DNA of 64,000 nt from NCBI RefSeq assembly GCF_900103165.1, contig NZ_FNKY01000001.1:2542001-2606000 (forward strand), given 5' to 3'. Below the pieces are notes generated by a model, which was not told the DNA's origin, made no database searches, and was given only the letters and a program-made list of their open reading frames with translations. The translations under genes were made by a program, and so were the position numbers. Every line of letters starts with the position of its first letter. Position 1 is the stretch's first letter. Origin of the DNA: Nitrosospira multiformis (lineage in GTDB: Bacteria; Pseudomonadota; Gammaproteobacteria; Burkholderiales; Nitrosomonadaceae). Shown here one piece after another: positions 44,573-52,330 of this stretch.

Positions 44573-45286
44573 CTAGCTCCCTATTGGCGCATCGGATTCC
44601 AACCGTTTCCATAGACACTTACCCTTGCTTTCGTGTTCAATCAATTCAAGCTGCTGTGCGTGGGCTTCCAGTTCCTCCGCGCTGGCGGGCAGTATTGTCA
44701 GCCGTAAATCTCGTAAATTGGCGGCGATCTCAAGCGCGGAGGGCGCCTCCAGTTCCATGAGGAGGCTGTCCTGTCCCCGCGTCATGGCAAGATAGACTTC
44801 CGCCAGCAATTCCGCATCCAGCAGCGCGCCGTGCAGCGTACGCCGGGAATTATCGACCTCATAGCGCTCGCATAACACATCCAGATTGTTTCGCTTTCCG
44901 GGATGCAGCTCTTTTGCCATTTTCAACGTATCGGTCACCGAATGGCAATATTCCCTCAATGGCTGCAACTCGGCCAATCCGAATTCATGATCGAGGAACG
45001 CAACGTCAAATGAAGCGTTGTGCATGATGAGTTCAGCCCCCTCAAGAAATTCAATCAGTTCGGGGACGACGTCCCGAAATTTCGGTTTGTCCTGGAGAAA
45101 CTCGACGGTCAGGCCATGAACCTGCAATGCCCCCTCATCGATCTCCCGATCCGGATTCAGATAGCGGTGAAAGCGGCGGCCGGTCAGTCGCCGGCTTAGC
45201 ATTTCCACCGCAGCAATTTCGATAACGCGGTGGCCGAGACGGGGTTCCAGACCGGTGGTTTCAGTATCGATAAAAATCTGGCGCAC
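44573..45286 (-). CDS. dnaQ: DNA polymerase III subunit epsilon (3'-5' proofreading exonuclease)
   Basis: The 237-aa protein has the DEDDh exonuclease motifs: IFIDTETTGLE with Asp7 and Glu9, MHNASFDVAFLDHEF with Asp94, and TLHGALLDAELLAEVY with His152 and Asp157. It proofreads the DNA polymerase III core. An internal segment is duplicated in the relic at 37959-38245. It lies in the usual order after rnhA with a gap of 96 bases, which together with the upstream methyltransferase forms a well-known betaproteobacterial block. Confidence 0.93.
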   Translation of the reverse strand: MRQIFIDTETTGLEPRLGHRVIEIAAVEMLSRRLTGRRFHRYLNPDREIDEGALQVHGLTVEFLQDKPKFRDVVPELIEFLEGAELIMHNASFDVAFLDHEFGLAELQPLREYCHSVTDTLKMAKELHPGKRNNLDVLCERYEVDNSRRTLHGALLDAELLAEVYLAMTRGQDSLLMELEAPSALEIAANLRDLRLTILPASAEELEAHAQQLELIEHESKGKCLWKRLESDAPIGS

Positions 45287-45382
45287 AGGTTTATATTCCT
45301 ATTCAAAACTCATTTTTATATAGCCTTTTGCAGCTGAAATAGCTTAACCTCTCTCATCTGCTTATAGCATCTGTCTTGTCAT

Positions 45383-45841
45383 TTATTCACTCTCCAGCAC
45401 CGATTGCACACCGCGGTTAGCAAGTACGTCCGCCTGTTCGTTACCTTCGTGACCGGAGTGGCCGCGCACCCATAACCACTCGATTCGATGGCTCTGTGTC
45501 AACTCATCCAGTTCTTTCCATAAATCATCATTTTTTACGGGCTTTTTATCAGCGGTGCGCCAAGCACGCTTTTTCCAGGAGTGGATCCATTCGCTAATGC
45601 CCTTTTGCACGTACTGGGAATCCGTATGCAGCCGCACTTCGCACGGCTCCGTCAGGGCTTCCAGTGCGCGGATGACCGCAAGCAGCTCCATCCGGTTATT
45701 GGTCGTCAGCTTTTCACCACCATACAACTCCCGTTCGTGACCGTTATATCGCAGCAGCGCGCCCCACCCGCCAATGCCGGGATTGCCCTTGCAAGCGCCG
45801 TCGGTAAAAATTTCCACTACTCCGTCACGCTTCGCTTTCAC
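45383..45841 (-). CDS. rnhA: Ribonuclease HI
   Basis: The 152-aa enzyme degrades the RNA of RNA-DNA hybrids. Catalytic residues are visible: Asp14 in [11 protein letters not shown], Glu52 in NNRMELLAV, Asp74 in HTDSQYV, and His128 with Asp138 in [17 protein letters not shown]. Its start overlaps the end of the methyltransferase gene by 4 bases, so the two are co-transcribed. It has the standard length with no fused domain. Confidence 0.96.
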   Translation of the reverse strand: MKAKRDGVVEIFTDGACKGNPGIGGWGALLRYNGHERELYGGEKLTTNNRMELLAVIRALEALTEPCEVRLHTDSQYVQKGISEWIHSWKKRAWRTADKKPVKNDDLWKELDELTQSHRIEWLWVRGHSGHEGNEQADVLANRGVQSVLESE

Positions 45842-46683
45842 TCTCCGCCTTGCGTAGGTGTCTTCACCAGGATCCCATTGCGCGCGGCCAGGCGCGGCTC
45901 TTGCCCGGAAGTATTGGCACCGAGTTTTTGCGCGACCGGAGCCATGCCTCTCCTCGCGGCACGCACCTCATTCCATTCAGGCTTGATGACGCGCATGCCA
46001 TGCACGCGCTTGACTGCCGTCAGGAAGTAAATACCGCCGGAGAATGGCCACCAGCGATCACCTGCGGCCTCCATGAAATTAAATCGTTTCAGCCACTTTT
46101 CCTGACTGAAAGGGGGTGCGTAGCAACATAAACGATCTTTAGTGATCTCGAAATCCAATAATGTCAACCAGTCCTTGAGCCTTGGCAGTGCAATGAACTT
46201 GCCGTGCCAAGGAAAATGCTTCTCCACCGGCGCGTCTCTGAGCTTCGGCATCAAATTGCCGCACCAGGGAAAACGCTCCTCCACCGATCCGAAAAACCCT
46301 CGCACGCCCCAAAGACTGCGAGGATTGAAACCACAGACGATGACATGCCCCTCGGGCATGAGCACCCGTTGCACCTCGCGCAGAATCTGATGGGGATTGG
46401 CACTGAATTCGAGCACATGGGGCAGGAGCACCAGATCGATGCTGTTCGTTTCAACCGGCAGAAACTCAGGAGCTGCCCGTAACGCAGCACTTTCTTCAAT
46501 GGCTGCACAGAATCGTAACGGCATGCGGTTGGCGCTTAGAAAATCGTATTGCGGAAACCCTATCTGCATGGCGTTGTAGCCAAACACATCCACCACGGCC
46601 TGGTCGAAATGGCTCTGCTCCCGCTCCAGCAGATATTGACCCAGACAGGTGTCAAACCATTCCAGCCTATTTTTTATCGGCAT
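45838..46683 (-). CDS. SAM-dependent methyltransferase next to rnhA
   Basis: The likely start is ATG 46683 ([20 protein letters not shown]), giving 281 aa; further upstream in-frame codons fall inside the MITE and lack family resemblance. It has a divergent class I methyltransferase core: [14 protein letters not shown], the acidic-strand region [20 protein letters not shown] and the strand [18 protein letters not shown]. The same gene precedes rnhA in many betaproteobacteria. Its substrate is not known to me. MITE family A lies directly upstream, so its promoter region has been altered. Confidence 0.82.
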   Translation of the reverse strand: MPIKNRLEWFDTCLGQYLLEREQSHFDQAVVDVFGYNAMQIGFPQYDFLSANRMPLRFCAAIEESAALRAAPEFLPVETNSIDLVLLPHVLEFSANPHQILREVQRVLMPEGHVIVCGFNPRSLWGVRGFFGSVEERFPWCGNLMPKLRDAPVEKHFPWHGKFIALPRLKDWLTLLDFEITKDRLCCYAPPFSQEKWLKRFNFMEAAGDRWWPFSGGIYFLTAVKRVHGMRVIKPEWNEVRAARRGMAPVAQKLGANTSGQEPRLAARNGILVKTPTQGGE

Positions 46684-46719
46684 ATAGTATTGAAGAACGG
46701 CAGAAGGGAATTCGATTAT

Positions 46720-47104
46720 CCTAAATCCGGCAGTTGTACGGAGCGGAGTGTGCGGTTTTTGGGGCGCGGGGCAAGGCGCAAGGACGCGGAATGCGACCGC
46801 GCAGGGCGGAGCAGTGCCTTCCGCAGGAAGGTGCGACCCCGAAGCGGGATGCATGCGCCCCATGTACCTGAAACGCGATCACGGCATCCCCTACGCTGCC
46901 CGATCCCCGCTTCGCGGGGCCCCTCGTGCAACGCTTCGGGGCGCCACTCCATTCCAAGGAGTTGCAACGCCGCCATGCGCCGTAAAAACCGTACAATCCG
47001 CTCTGTAGCGGGCTCATCCAAAAGGTGAGGGTTAAATAGCATAAAATATTTTTATTAATCATAGCAATAACCAAATAAGTGAGCGGTCAAGTGCCGGATT
47101 TAGG
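46720..47104. mobile_element. MITE family A, long copy 2
   Basis: It is bounded by CCTAAATCCGGCAGTTG on the left and CAAGTGCCGGATTTAGG on the right, with the flanking ATTAT repeated on both sides as a likely 5-bp target duplication. The interior is the inverse of copy 1 (22187-22573). It lies between the divergent methyltransferase and gloB genes. No transposase is encoded. Confidence 0.85.
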
Positions 47105-47209
47105 ATTATGGACTAATATGAATATTTATTATTCTGTTAAGTTCAATTCATCAACTCGCCATCAGCCATTTATCCGATTGAACACAAATTCGAAGTGACG
47201 CCAGCAATC

Positions 47210-48001
47210 ATGACTACGCCGTATATCGTTGCGATTCACGCATTCACCGATAATTATATCTGGGTTATCCGCGACCACTGCCACGCCGCCGTGGTCGATC
47301 CGGGCGACGCCTCACCCGTGCTCGATTACCTGAAACAAGAAAAACTGAAACTCATCGCCATTCTCAACACTCACCACCACAACGATCATGTGGGAGGCAA
47401 CGCCGCGCTGCTGCGGGAATTTACGGTGCCGGTATTCGGCCCCGCAAACGAATCGATTCCCACCGTCACGCACCCTCTCAAGGAATGCAACGGCAACGCA
47501 AGCGAGGAAGGCATCGCCTATATTCCGGAATTCTCTCTTAGCCTCAGGGTGCTGGATATTCCCGGCCATACCGCCGGACATATTGCGTATTATGGCGCAA
47601 ACCTGTTGTTTTGTGGGGATACTCTGTTTGCCTGCGGCTGCGGACGGTTGTTTGAGGGAACCGCACCACAGATGGTGAACTCACTGCAAAAACTGGCGGA
47701 TTTACCCAAAGAAACCGGGGTCTATTGCGGCCATGAATATACCCTCAACAATATCCGTTTCGCCAGAACCGTTGAGCCCGGCAATCAGGCATTGATCGAA
47801 CGCGAAACGGTGGTTGAAGCATTGCGCAAACAGAATATCCCGACGTTGCCCTCTAGCATCGCGATAGAAAGGGCCATCAATCCGTTCCTGCGCTGCAATC
47901 AGCCCGAAATCATCCGTAATGCCAGTGTCTATGCAGGCAAGCCGTTATCCGATCCCGTTAGCGTATTTACCGCATTGCGCGACTGGAAGAATCATTTTTA
48001 A
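47210..48001 (+). CDS. gloB: Hydroxyacylglutathione hydrolase (glyoxalase II)
   Basis: The 263-aa metallo-beta-lactamase-fold enzyme hydrolyses S-D-lactoylglutathione in methylglyoxal detoxification. The metal motif LNTHHHNDHVGG is at residues 52-63, and further ligands lie in GHTAGHIAYY, LFCGDTLFACGCGRLFEG and YCGHEYTLNN. The ATG at 47210 begins the family's usual MTTPYIVAIHAFTDNYIW; an upstream GTG at 47195 is less likely. It is divergent from the methyltransferase-rnhA-dnaQ block, a conserved arrangement. Confidence 0.95.
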   Translation: MTTPYIVAIHAFTDNYIWVIRDHCHAAVVDPGDASPVLDYLKQEKLKLIAILNTHHHNDHVGGNAALLREFTVPVFGPANESIPTVTHPLKECNGNASEEGIAYIPEFSLSLRVLDIPGHTAGHIAYYGANLLFCGDTLFACGCGRLFEGTAPQMVNSLQKLADLPKETGVYCGHEYTLNNIRFARTVEPGNQALIERETVVEALRKQNIPTLPSSIAIERAINPFLRCNQPEIIRNASVYAGKPLSDPVSVFTALRDWKNHF

Positions 48002-48258
48002 CCCGTGATAAAGCGGGGGGAGCAGGCAAATTCGCAAAGCGAATGCTCGCAAATTCGAATTTATAGAGGTGCTCATGAATGATCGGACGCTTCCGTTGTC
48101 GTATAGAGGCGCCCTCTTTCATCAGCGCAGCATCCACTGCGCGTAATACCGCAAGTACCGTTACGTCAATTCAACCGCCCGCTACGGCACAATGAAACAG
48201 CAAATTACCGTTCATGACATTGTTTACCACAGCGGCACATTACGGGAGTTTAAAACAC
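48002..48258. other. Intergenic region between gloB and transaldolase 1
   Basis: No gene or clear terminator is seen. A GGGAG site at 48244-48248 precedes the ATG at 48259 and decides that start over one at 48214. Confidence 0.4.
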
Positions 48259-49386
48259 ATGAATCCTTTAGAGCAGATCCTACAGTGCGGCCAATCCATC
48301 TGGCTGGATTCGATCAGCCGCGATCTCATCAATAGCGGAGAGCTGCAACGCCTGGTAACTGAAGACAAGCTACGCGGCGTAACCAGCAACCCCACCATCT
48401 TCGAGCAAGCCATCAATCACGGCAGCAGCTACGACGATGCGCTGGGCGCATTGCTGAAAGCTGATGAACACCAAACCGACAAGGCGCTGTTTGAAGCGCT
48501 GGCTGTTGCCGATATACGCAGCGCCACCGATGTGCTGCGGCCGGTCTATGACGCAACCCAGGGCGGCGATGGTTACGTCAGCCTCGAAGTCTCGCCGCAT
48601 CTCGCCCATGACACGGAGGGAACCATTGCCGAAGCGAAGCGGTTATGGGACGCGGTGCAACGCCCGAATCTGATGATAAAAATTCCAGCCACCCCGGCGG
48701 GTATCCCCGCGATTTCGCAATCCATCGCGGCAGGCATAAACATCAACGTGACCCTGATGTTTTCGCTGCGGCATTATGAAGATGTGGCGCGAGCCTATAT
48801 CCGCGGGCTCAATGGCAGAGCGGAAGCATCGCCGGGTAAAATGGTAAGCTGGCCGGTTTCGGTTGCGTCATTTTTTGTCAGCCGGGTGGATAGTGTTGTC
48901 GATCCCCTGCTGGAAAAGAACGGGTCGCCCGCGGCACTTGCCTTACGCGGCAAGATCGCCATCGCCAATGCCAAGCTCGCCTATCAGCGCTTCCACGAAA
49001 TATTCCATAGCGAGGACTTTGCCGATTTGCGCCGCAAAGGCGCAAAAGTGCAACGTCCGTTATGGGGCAGCACCGGCACCAAGAATCCCGCTTACTCCGA
49101 TGTGCTCTACATTGAGCAATTGATCGGTCCCGATACCGTCAACACCGTGCCGCCCAAAACGCTTGATGCATTCCGTGATCACGGTCACGTGCGTGAAACG
49201 CTCACGGAAAATATTGAACAGGCGGAAGCGGACGCTGCACGGCTAAAGGAGTTCGGCATCGATCTCGACGCCATCACGGAGAAACTCCAGGATGACGGCG
49301 TGGACGCTTTCGCCGCATCGTACGATAAGCTGCTTGCCGCGCTCAAAACCAAGCGCGAGGAAATCCTCGCCAATCACGTGGCCTAG
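48259..49386 (+). CDS. tal: Transaldolase 1
   Basis: The 375-aa enzyme moves a dihydroxyacetone unit between sugar phosphates in the non-oxidative pentose phosphate pathway. The Schiff-base lysine is Lys141 in [11 protein letters not shown]. Other family blocks are [34 protein letters not shown] and [11 protein letters not shown]. It belongs to the long (~375 aa) bacterial type. It precedes gnd by about 400 bases that hold three repeat elements. Its stop codon lies in CTAGCAGCCTG, the terminal sequence of MITE family C. A second, clearly different transaldolase is encoded at 58562-59692. Confidence 0.94.
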   Translation: MNPLEQILQCGQSIWLDSISRDLINSGELQRLVTEDKLRGVTSNPTIFEQAINHGSSYDDALGALLKADEHQTDKALFEALAVADIRSATDVLRPVYDATQGGDGYVSLEVSPHLAHDTEGTIAEAKRLWDAVQRPNLMIKIPATPAGIPAISQSIAAGININVTLMFSLRHYEDVARAYIRGLNGRAEASPGKMVSWPVSVASFFVSRVDSVVDPLLEKNGSPAALALRGKIAIANAKLAYQRFHEIFHSEDFADLRRKGAKVQRPLWGSTGTKNPAYSDVLYIEQLIGPDTVNTVPPKTLDAFRDHGHVRETLTENIEQAEADAARLKEFGIDLDAITEKLQDDGVDAFAASYDKLLAALKTKREEILANHVA

Positions 49387-49393
49387 CAGCCTG
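49383..49393. repeat. Solo terminal repeat of MITE family C
   Basis: CTAGCAGCCTG at the end of the transaldolase gene is identical to the outer 11 bases of the element at 34975-35142, and the next few bases (CTGGAACT) also resemble it. No second end is seen nearby, so it is a remnant or a coincidence that also supplies the stop codon. Confidence 0.4.
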
Positions 49394-49408
49394 CTGGAAC
49401 TCGCGTAG

Positions 49409-49435
49409 GATGGGTGGAGCGTAGCGAAACCCATC
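49409..49435. repeat. REP-like palindrome
   Basis: GATGGGT and ACCCATC enclose GGAGCGTAGCGAA. This sequence is of the common GTAGGATGGGT...AACCCATC type of repetitive extragenic palindrome. A REP-associated transposase gene begins at 63938. Confidence 0.6.
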
Positions 49436-49465
49436 ACACCACCAGGGGTGCGCTACTTTACTGAA

Positions 49466-49524
49466 CCTCTGAATAAGTCCTCCAAAGAGTGTATCTGGGG
49501 CTACATCGAAGACTTATTCAGAGG
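49466..49524. repeat. Palindromic repeat family B, copy 1
   Basis: CCTCTGAATAAGTC at the left pairs with GACTTATTCAGAGG at the right, perfectly over 14 bases around a 31-base core. It recurs in diverged form at 54125-54184. It is probably a tiny non-autonomous element or a bifunctional terminator. Confidence 0.6.
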
Positions 49525-49531
49525 GCTTGAA

Positions 49532-49766
49532 CCTAAATCCGGCAGTTGACCGCTCATTTATTAGGTTAGCGTTATGATTAATAATGATGCTTTACGCTAT
49601 TTAAATCTCACCTTTTGGGTGAGACGCTACCGGGCAGATTGCACGGTTTTTACGGCGCATGGCAGCGTTGCAACTTCTTGGAATGGAATGACCATTCCGC
49701 GTCGTTGCGCCTTGCCCTGCACCCCAAAAACCGCACATTCCGCCCCGTCCAGCTGCCGGATTTAGG
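49532..49766. mobile_element. MITE family A, middle-length copy
   Basis: This copy is 235 bases with near-perfect terminal inverted repeats (CCTAAATCCGGCAGTTG and CAGCTGCCGGATTTAGG) and a flanking TTGAA on both sides (49527-49531 and 49767-49771) as a target duplication. It equals the long copies with an internal deletion of about 150 bases. It ends 24 bases before the gnd start. Confidence 0.85.
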
Positions 49767-49790
49767 TTGAACAATCGGGAGGAAAATAAT

Positions 49791-50696
49791 ATGGAACTTG
49801 GAATGATCGGCCTCGGACGCATGGGCGGCAACATGGCGCAACGGCTGGTGCTCGGCGGCCACCGCGTCGTCGGCCATGCCCGCAACCCGGAAACACTCAG
49901 GGAAATCGAAAAAAAAGGCATTGTGCCGGCGACGACACCCGAAGCACTCGTTAATGAATTGAAATCGCCTCGCACGATATGGCTGATGGTTCCCGCGGGT
50001 GCCCCGGTGGATGAAACAATTACCGCGTTGTGGCCGCTGCTCATACCGGGCGACATCATTATCGAGGGCGGCAATTCAAATTACAAGGATACGCAACGCC
50101 GTGCGCAAATGCTGGCGACAAGCAAGATTCATCTTGTCGATGCGGGCACCAGCGGCGGCATATGGGGGCTTCAGAACGGCTACAGCATCATGCTGGGCGG
50201 CGATGAACAAGTCATCGAGGGATTGCGCCCCATCTTTGAAACCTTAGCTCCCGCACCGGATAAAGGCTGGGGGCGTGTCGGCCCCAGCGGTGCGGGGCAC
50301 TTTACCAAGATGATTCATAACGGTATCGAATACGGCATGATGCAAGCATATGGAGAGGGATTTGCGATCCTGCGCCACAAGCAGGAATTCAACCTGGATC
50401 TGCATCAGATAGCGGAGATCTGGCGCGATGGCAGCGTGGTGCAATCATGGCTGCTCGACTTGACTGCCGCTGCCCTGGCGGAAAATCCGGGTCTGGAGGG
50501 TATTGCCCCGTATGTCGCCGATTCCGGTGAAGGACGCTGGACGGTCGCCGAAGCGATTGACCTCGATGTCGCAGCCCCGGTCATCACGTTGGCATTATTG
50601 CAACGCCTGCAGTCGCGTGATGCCGATTCATTCTCGAACAAATTGCTATCGGCACTACGCAACCAGTTCGGGGGACATGCGATGAAAAAGGAATGA
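49791..50696 (+). CDS. gnd: 6-Phosphogluconate dehydrogenase, decarboxylating
   Basis: The 301-aa enzyme oxidises 6-phosphogluconate to ribulose 5-phosphate and CO2. The N-terminal Rossmann motif is MIGLGRMGGNMAQRL; LVDAGTSGGIWGLQNGYSIM is the substrate-binding block and GHFTKMIHNGIEYGM carries the catalytic lysine and substrate contacts. The short length is that of the YqeC type. A GGGAGG site precedes ATG 49791 and overrides an upstream TTG inside the MITE duplication. With pgl and two transaldolases it forms a pentose phosphate neighbourhood. Confidence 0.95.
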   Translation: MELGMIGLGRMGGNMAQRLVLGGHRVVGHARNPETLREIEKKGIVPATTPEALVNELKSPRTIWLMVPAGAPVDETITALWPLLIPGDIIIEGGNSNYKDTQRRAQMLATSKIHLVDAGTSGGIWGLQNGYSIMLGGDEQVIEGLRPIFETLAPAPDKGWGRVGPSGAGHFTKMIHNGIEYGMMQAYGEGFAILRHKQEFNLDLHQIAEIWRDGSVVQSWLLDLTAAALAENPGLEGIAPYVADSGEGRWTVAEAIDLDVAAPVITLALLQRLQSRDADSFSNKLLSALRNQFGGHAMKKE

Positions 50697-50912
50697 ATCC
50701 CCAGGTGAGCAGGAGGCAAGGAAGCGCGCCAATAAGCGAAACATATTGCCCCGTATGCTGCGGCTACTGGGCTACTGGAGCGCTGTAAAATAAAGTACAG
50801 GGTATGGGGACGACGTTCCCACACTCTTCCCATTGCCAAATCCGGCCCATCGGACTATCTCACGTTCGTCAAGACGTTCAGGCCACTCGATATGAATTCA
50901 TGGGGTCAAAAC
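50697..50912. other. Intergenic region after gnd
   Basis: No gene is supported. It leads to the shared promoter motif upstream of the exported coiled-coil protein. Confidence 0.35.
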
Positions 50913-50961
50913 ACACTTTAAACATTATTAAGTTGACAAAGTGTTTTTAGTTGTATAAGAT
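50913..50961 (+). promoter_or_regulatory. Promoter with conserved operator, copy 1
   Basis: TTGACA at 50933-50938 and TAAGAT at 50956-50961 are spaced by 17 bases. The -35 region is embedded in an inverted repeat ACACTTT (50913-50919) and AAAGTGT (50938-50944). The same arrangement, ACACTTTAA-CAT then AAGTTGACAAA, precedes the paralogous gene at 56996. Conservation of non-coding sequence between paralogues points to a shared regulator. Confidence 0.7.
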
Positions 50962-51052
50962 TCAAACCATGAATGCTGGGAATTGAAGAAGTGCTCGACG
51001 TTTCCCCACCGAATGCCAACGAAAATCGCTAGTAATATTAGTAAGGTACACG

Positions 51053-51469
51053 ATGAAAACAAGGAATATTTTTTCAGCTTTATCCATGATCGGCTTCCTG
51101 GCCTCGGTGAGTTCATCCGTAATCGCTGCCGAGCCTGTTGATACTCCCGAGATTCGCGCAGCTGCTCAAAAAGCCGTTACTCGCAGCGACCATGAGGCCA
51201 TAGCCAAATTCTATGAAGACGCAGCGACGCAGATAAAGGCAAAAGCGAAGGAACAACGGGAACTGCTTGAGCAGTACGAAAACAAAAGTTATCTGTATGG
51301 CAGACAGGCGCAGGATCTTCAATCGCATGCCTCCGCGCAGGTGCGTGAATATGAGCGAGCTGTCGAGGCAAATATCAAGGAAGCCCGCCTTCATCACCAA
51401 ATGGCTCTGAAGGCCGACGAGAATCATGCCGCTGCTAACCAGCAAAAGCTGAGTGCCGTAAGCCGGTAA
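51053..51469 (+). CDS. Small exported coiled-coil protein, paralogue 1
   Basis: The 138-aa protein has a signal peptide (MKTRNIFSALSMIGFLASVS to an AAE cleavage region). Its mature part is a single long helix rich in Ala, Glu, Lys and Gln: QKAVTRSDHEAIAKFYEDAA, KAKEQRELLEQYENKSYLYG and RQAQDLQSHASAQVREYERA. It is clearly related to the protein at 56996-57412; both have SDH-A-(I/L)-K-(F/Y) and K-SYLYGRQAQDL. Such exported helical proteins can be metal- or envelope-stress-related; I cannot assign a function. The promoter motif is shared with the paralogue. Confidence 0.75.
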   Translation: MKTRNIFSALSMIGFLASVSSSVIAAEPVDTPEIRAAAQKAVTRSDHEAIAKFYEDAATQIKAKAKEQRELLEQYENKSYLYGRQAQDLQSHASAQVREYERAVEANIKEARLHHQMALKADENHAAANQQKLSAVSR

Positions 51470-51543
51470 CAAATTTTATGTAATTTCCTGATGGCAAACG
51501 GCACTTGGTTGGGTGCCGTCTTTTTTTCTTGACAATCCAAGAC

Positions 51544-51559
51544 AACCGGTCGTATTATT
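51544..51559 (+). promoter_or_regulatory. Operator-like site upstream of the TetR gene
   Basis: AACCGGTCGTATTATT lies just before the TetR-family start. The same sequence occurs in reverse at 52176-52191, before the TPR-protein gene. CCGGTC-type half-sites are common for this kind of repressor, so self-regulation and control of the downstream gene are likely. Confidence 0.65.
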
Positions 51560-51564
51560 TACCT

Positions 51565-52161
51565 ATGCTTAAGCCCACCAAAAAGGAATTCAACAGAGAC
51601 AACCTGTTAAATCAGGGAGTCGCCTTGCTCAGGGGGCAGGGCTATCACGGTACCGGACTCCAGGAGATCCTGGATGCGGTTAATGTGCCCAAGGGTTCTT
51701 TTTACAATTACTTTGGCAGCAAGGAAGATTTTGGTGCGGAAGTCATTCAACACTATACCGATCCATTTATCGCGCTGTTAACTGATCATCTGGAACGATC
51801 CGACGCTGACGCGCTCGGTGCAATAAGGCGTTATTTTGATGAGCTCATCGTGGAACTTGAGAGGGATGAGTTTAAAGGCGGTTGCCTCCTGGGTAACCTG
51901 ATGGGAGAAATAGGCGATACCAGCGAAGTTTGCCGTAAATCGCTTCAATCCGCCGTCAGGCGTTACCAGGATGTATTACAGTCCGGACTGGCCAAAGCAC
52001 AGCAGCAGGGGACGGTAAGATCGGACAAATCACCTGAAATGATGGCCGATCTGCTGGTGAATACCTGGCAGGGCGCTTTATTGAGGATGAAAATAGAAAG
52101 ATCATCCGCGCCGATCAAGCAGTGCTGTCAGGATTTACTGGACGATTTTTTCAAACCCTGA
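51565..52161 (+). CDS. TetR/AcrR-family transcriptional repressor
   Basis: The 198-aa protein (start ATG 51565, MLKPTKKEFNRD) has the TetR DNA-binding helix-turn-helix at about residues 30-55: GTGLQEILDAVNVPKGSFYNYFGSKEDFG. The ligand-binding helices follow, with a GGCLLGNLMGEIGDTSE block of the kind seen in electrophile-sensing AcuR/NemR-type repressors. It would bind the operator pair at 51544-51559 and 52176-52191 and so control itself and the TPR-protein gene. It has the cysteines of KGGCLL, SEVCRK and QCCQD, so a redox or electrophile signal is possible. Confidence 0.85.
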   Translation: MLKPTKKEFNRDNLLNQGVALLRGQGYHGTGLQEILDAVNVPKGSFYNYFGSKEDFGAEVIQHYTDPFIALLTDHLERSDADALGAIRRYFDELIVELERDEFKGGCLLGNLMGEIGDTSEVCRKSLQSAVRRYQDVLQSGLAKAQQQGTVRSDKSPEMMADLLVNTWQGALLRMKIERSSAPIKQCCQDLLDDFFKP

Positions 52162-52175
52162 TTTTTTTGCCCAAT

Positions 52176-52191
52176 AATAATACGACCGGTC
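52176..52191 (-). promoter_or_regulatory. Operator-like site upstream of the TPR-protein gene
   Basis: AATAATACGACCGGTC is the reverse complement of the site before the TetR gene, apart from one end base (GACCGGTC versus AACCGGTC). It lies between the TetR stop and the following ORF. Confidence 0.65.
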
Positions 52192-52330
52192 ATATGTATT
52201 CCTGCCTCTGCATATTTTATAGCAACCCATCATGGGATTATTTCCATGCTTCACCACGTTGCAATCGCGCCGGCGGAAGGAATTTCCACTGCCTGGAAAA
52301 TTGTGTATTTTTATTAGGGAGGTAATGTCC

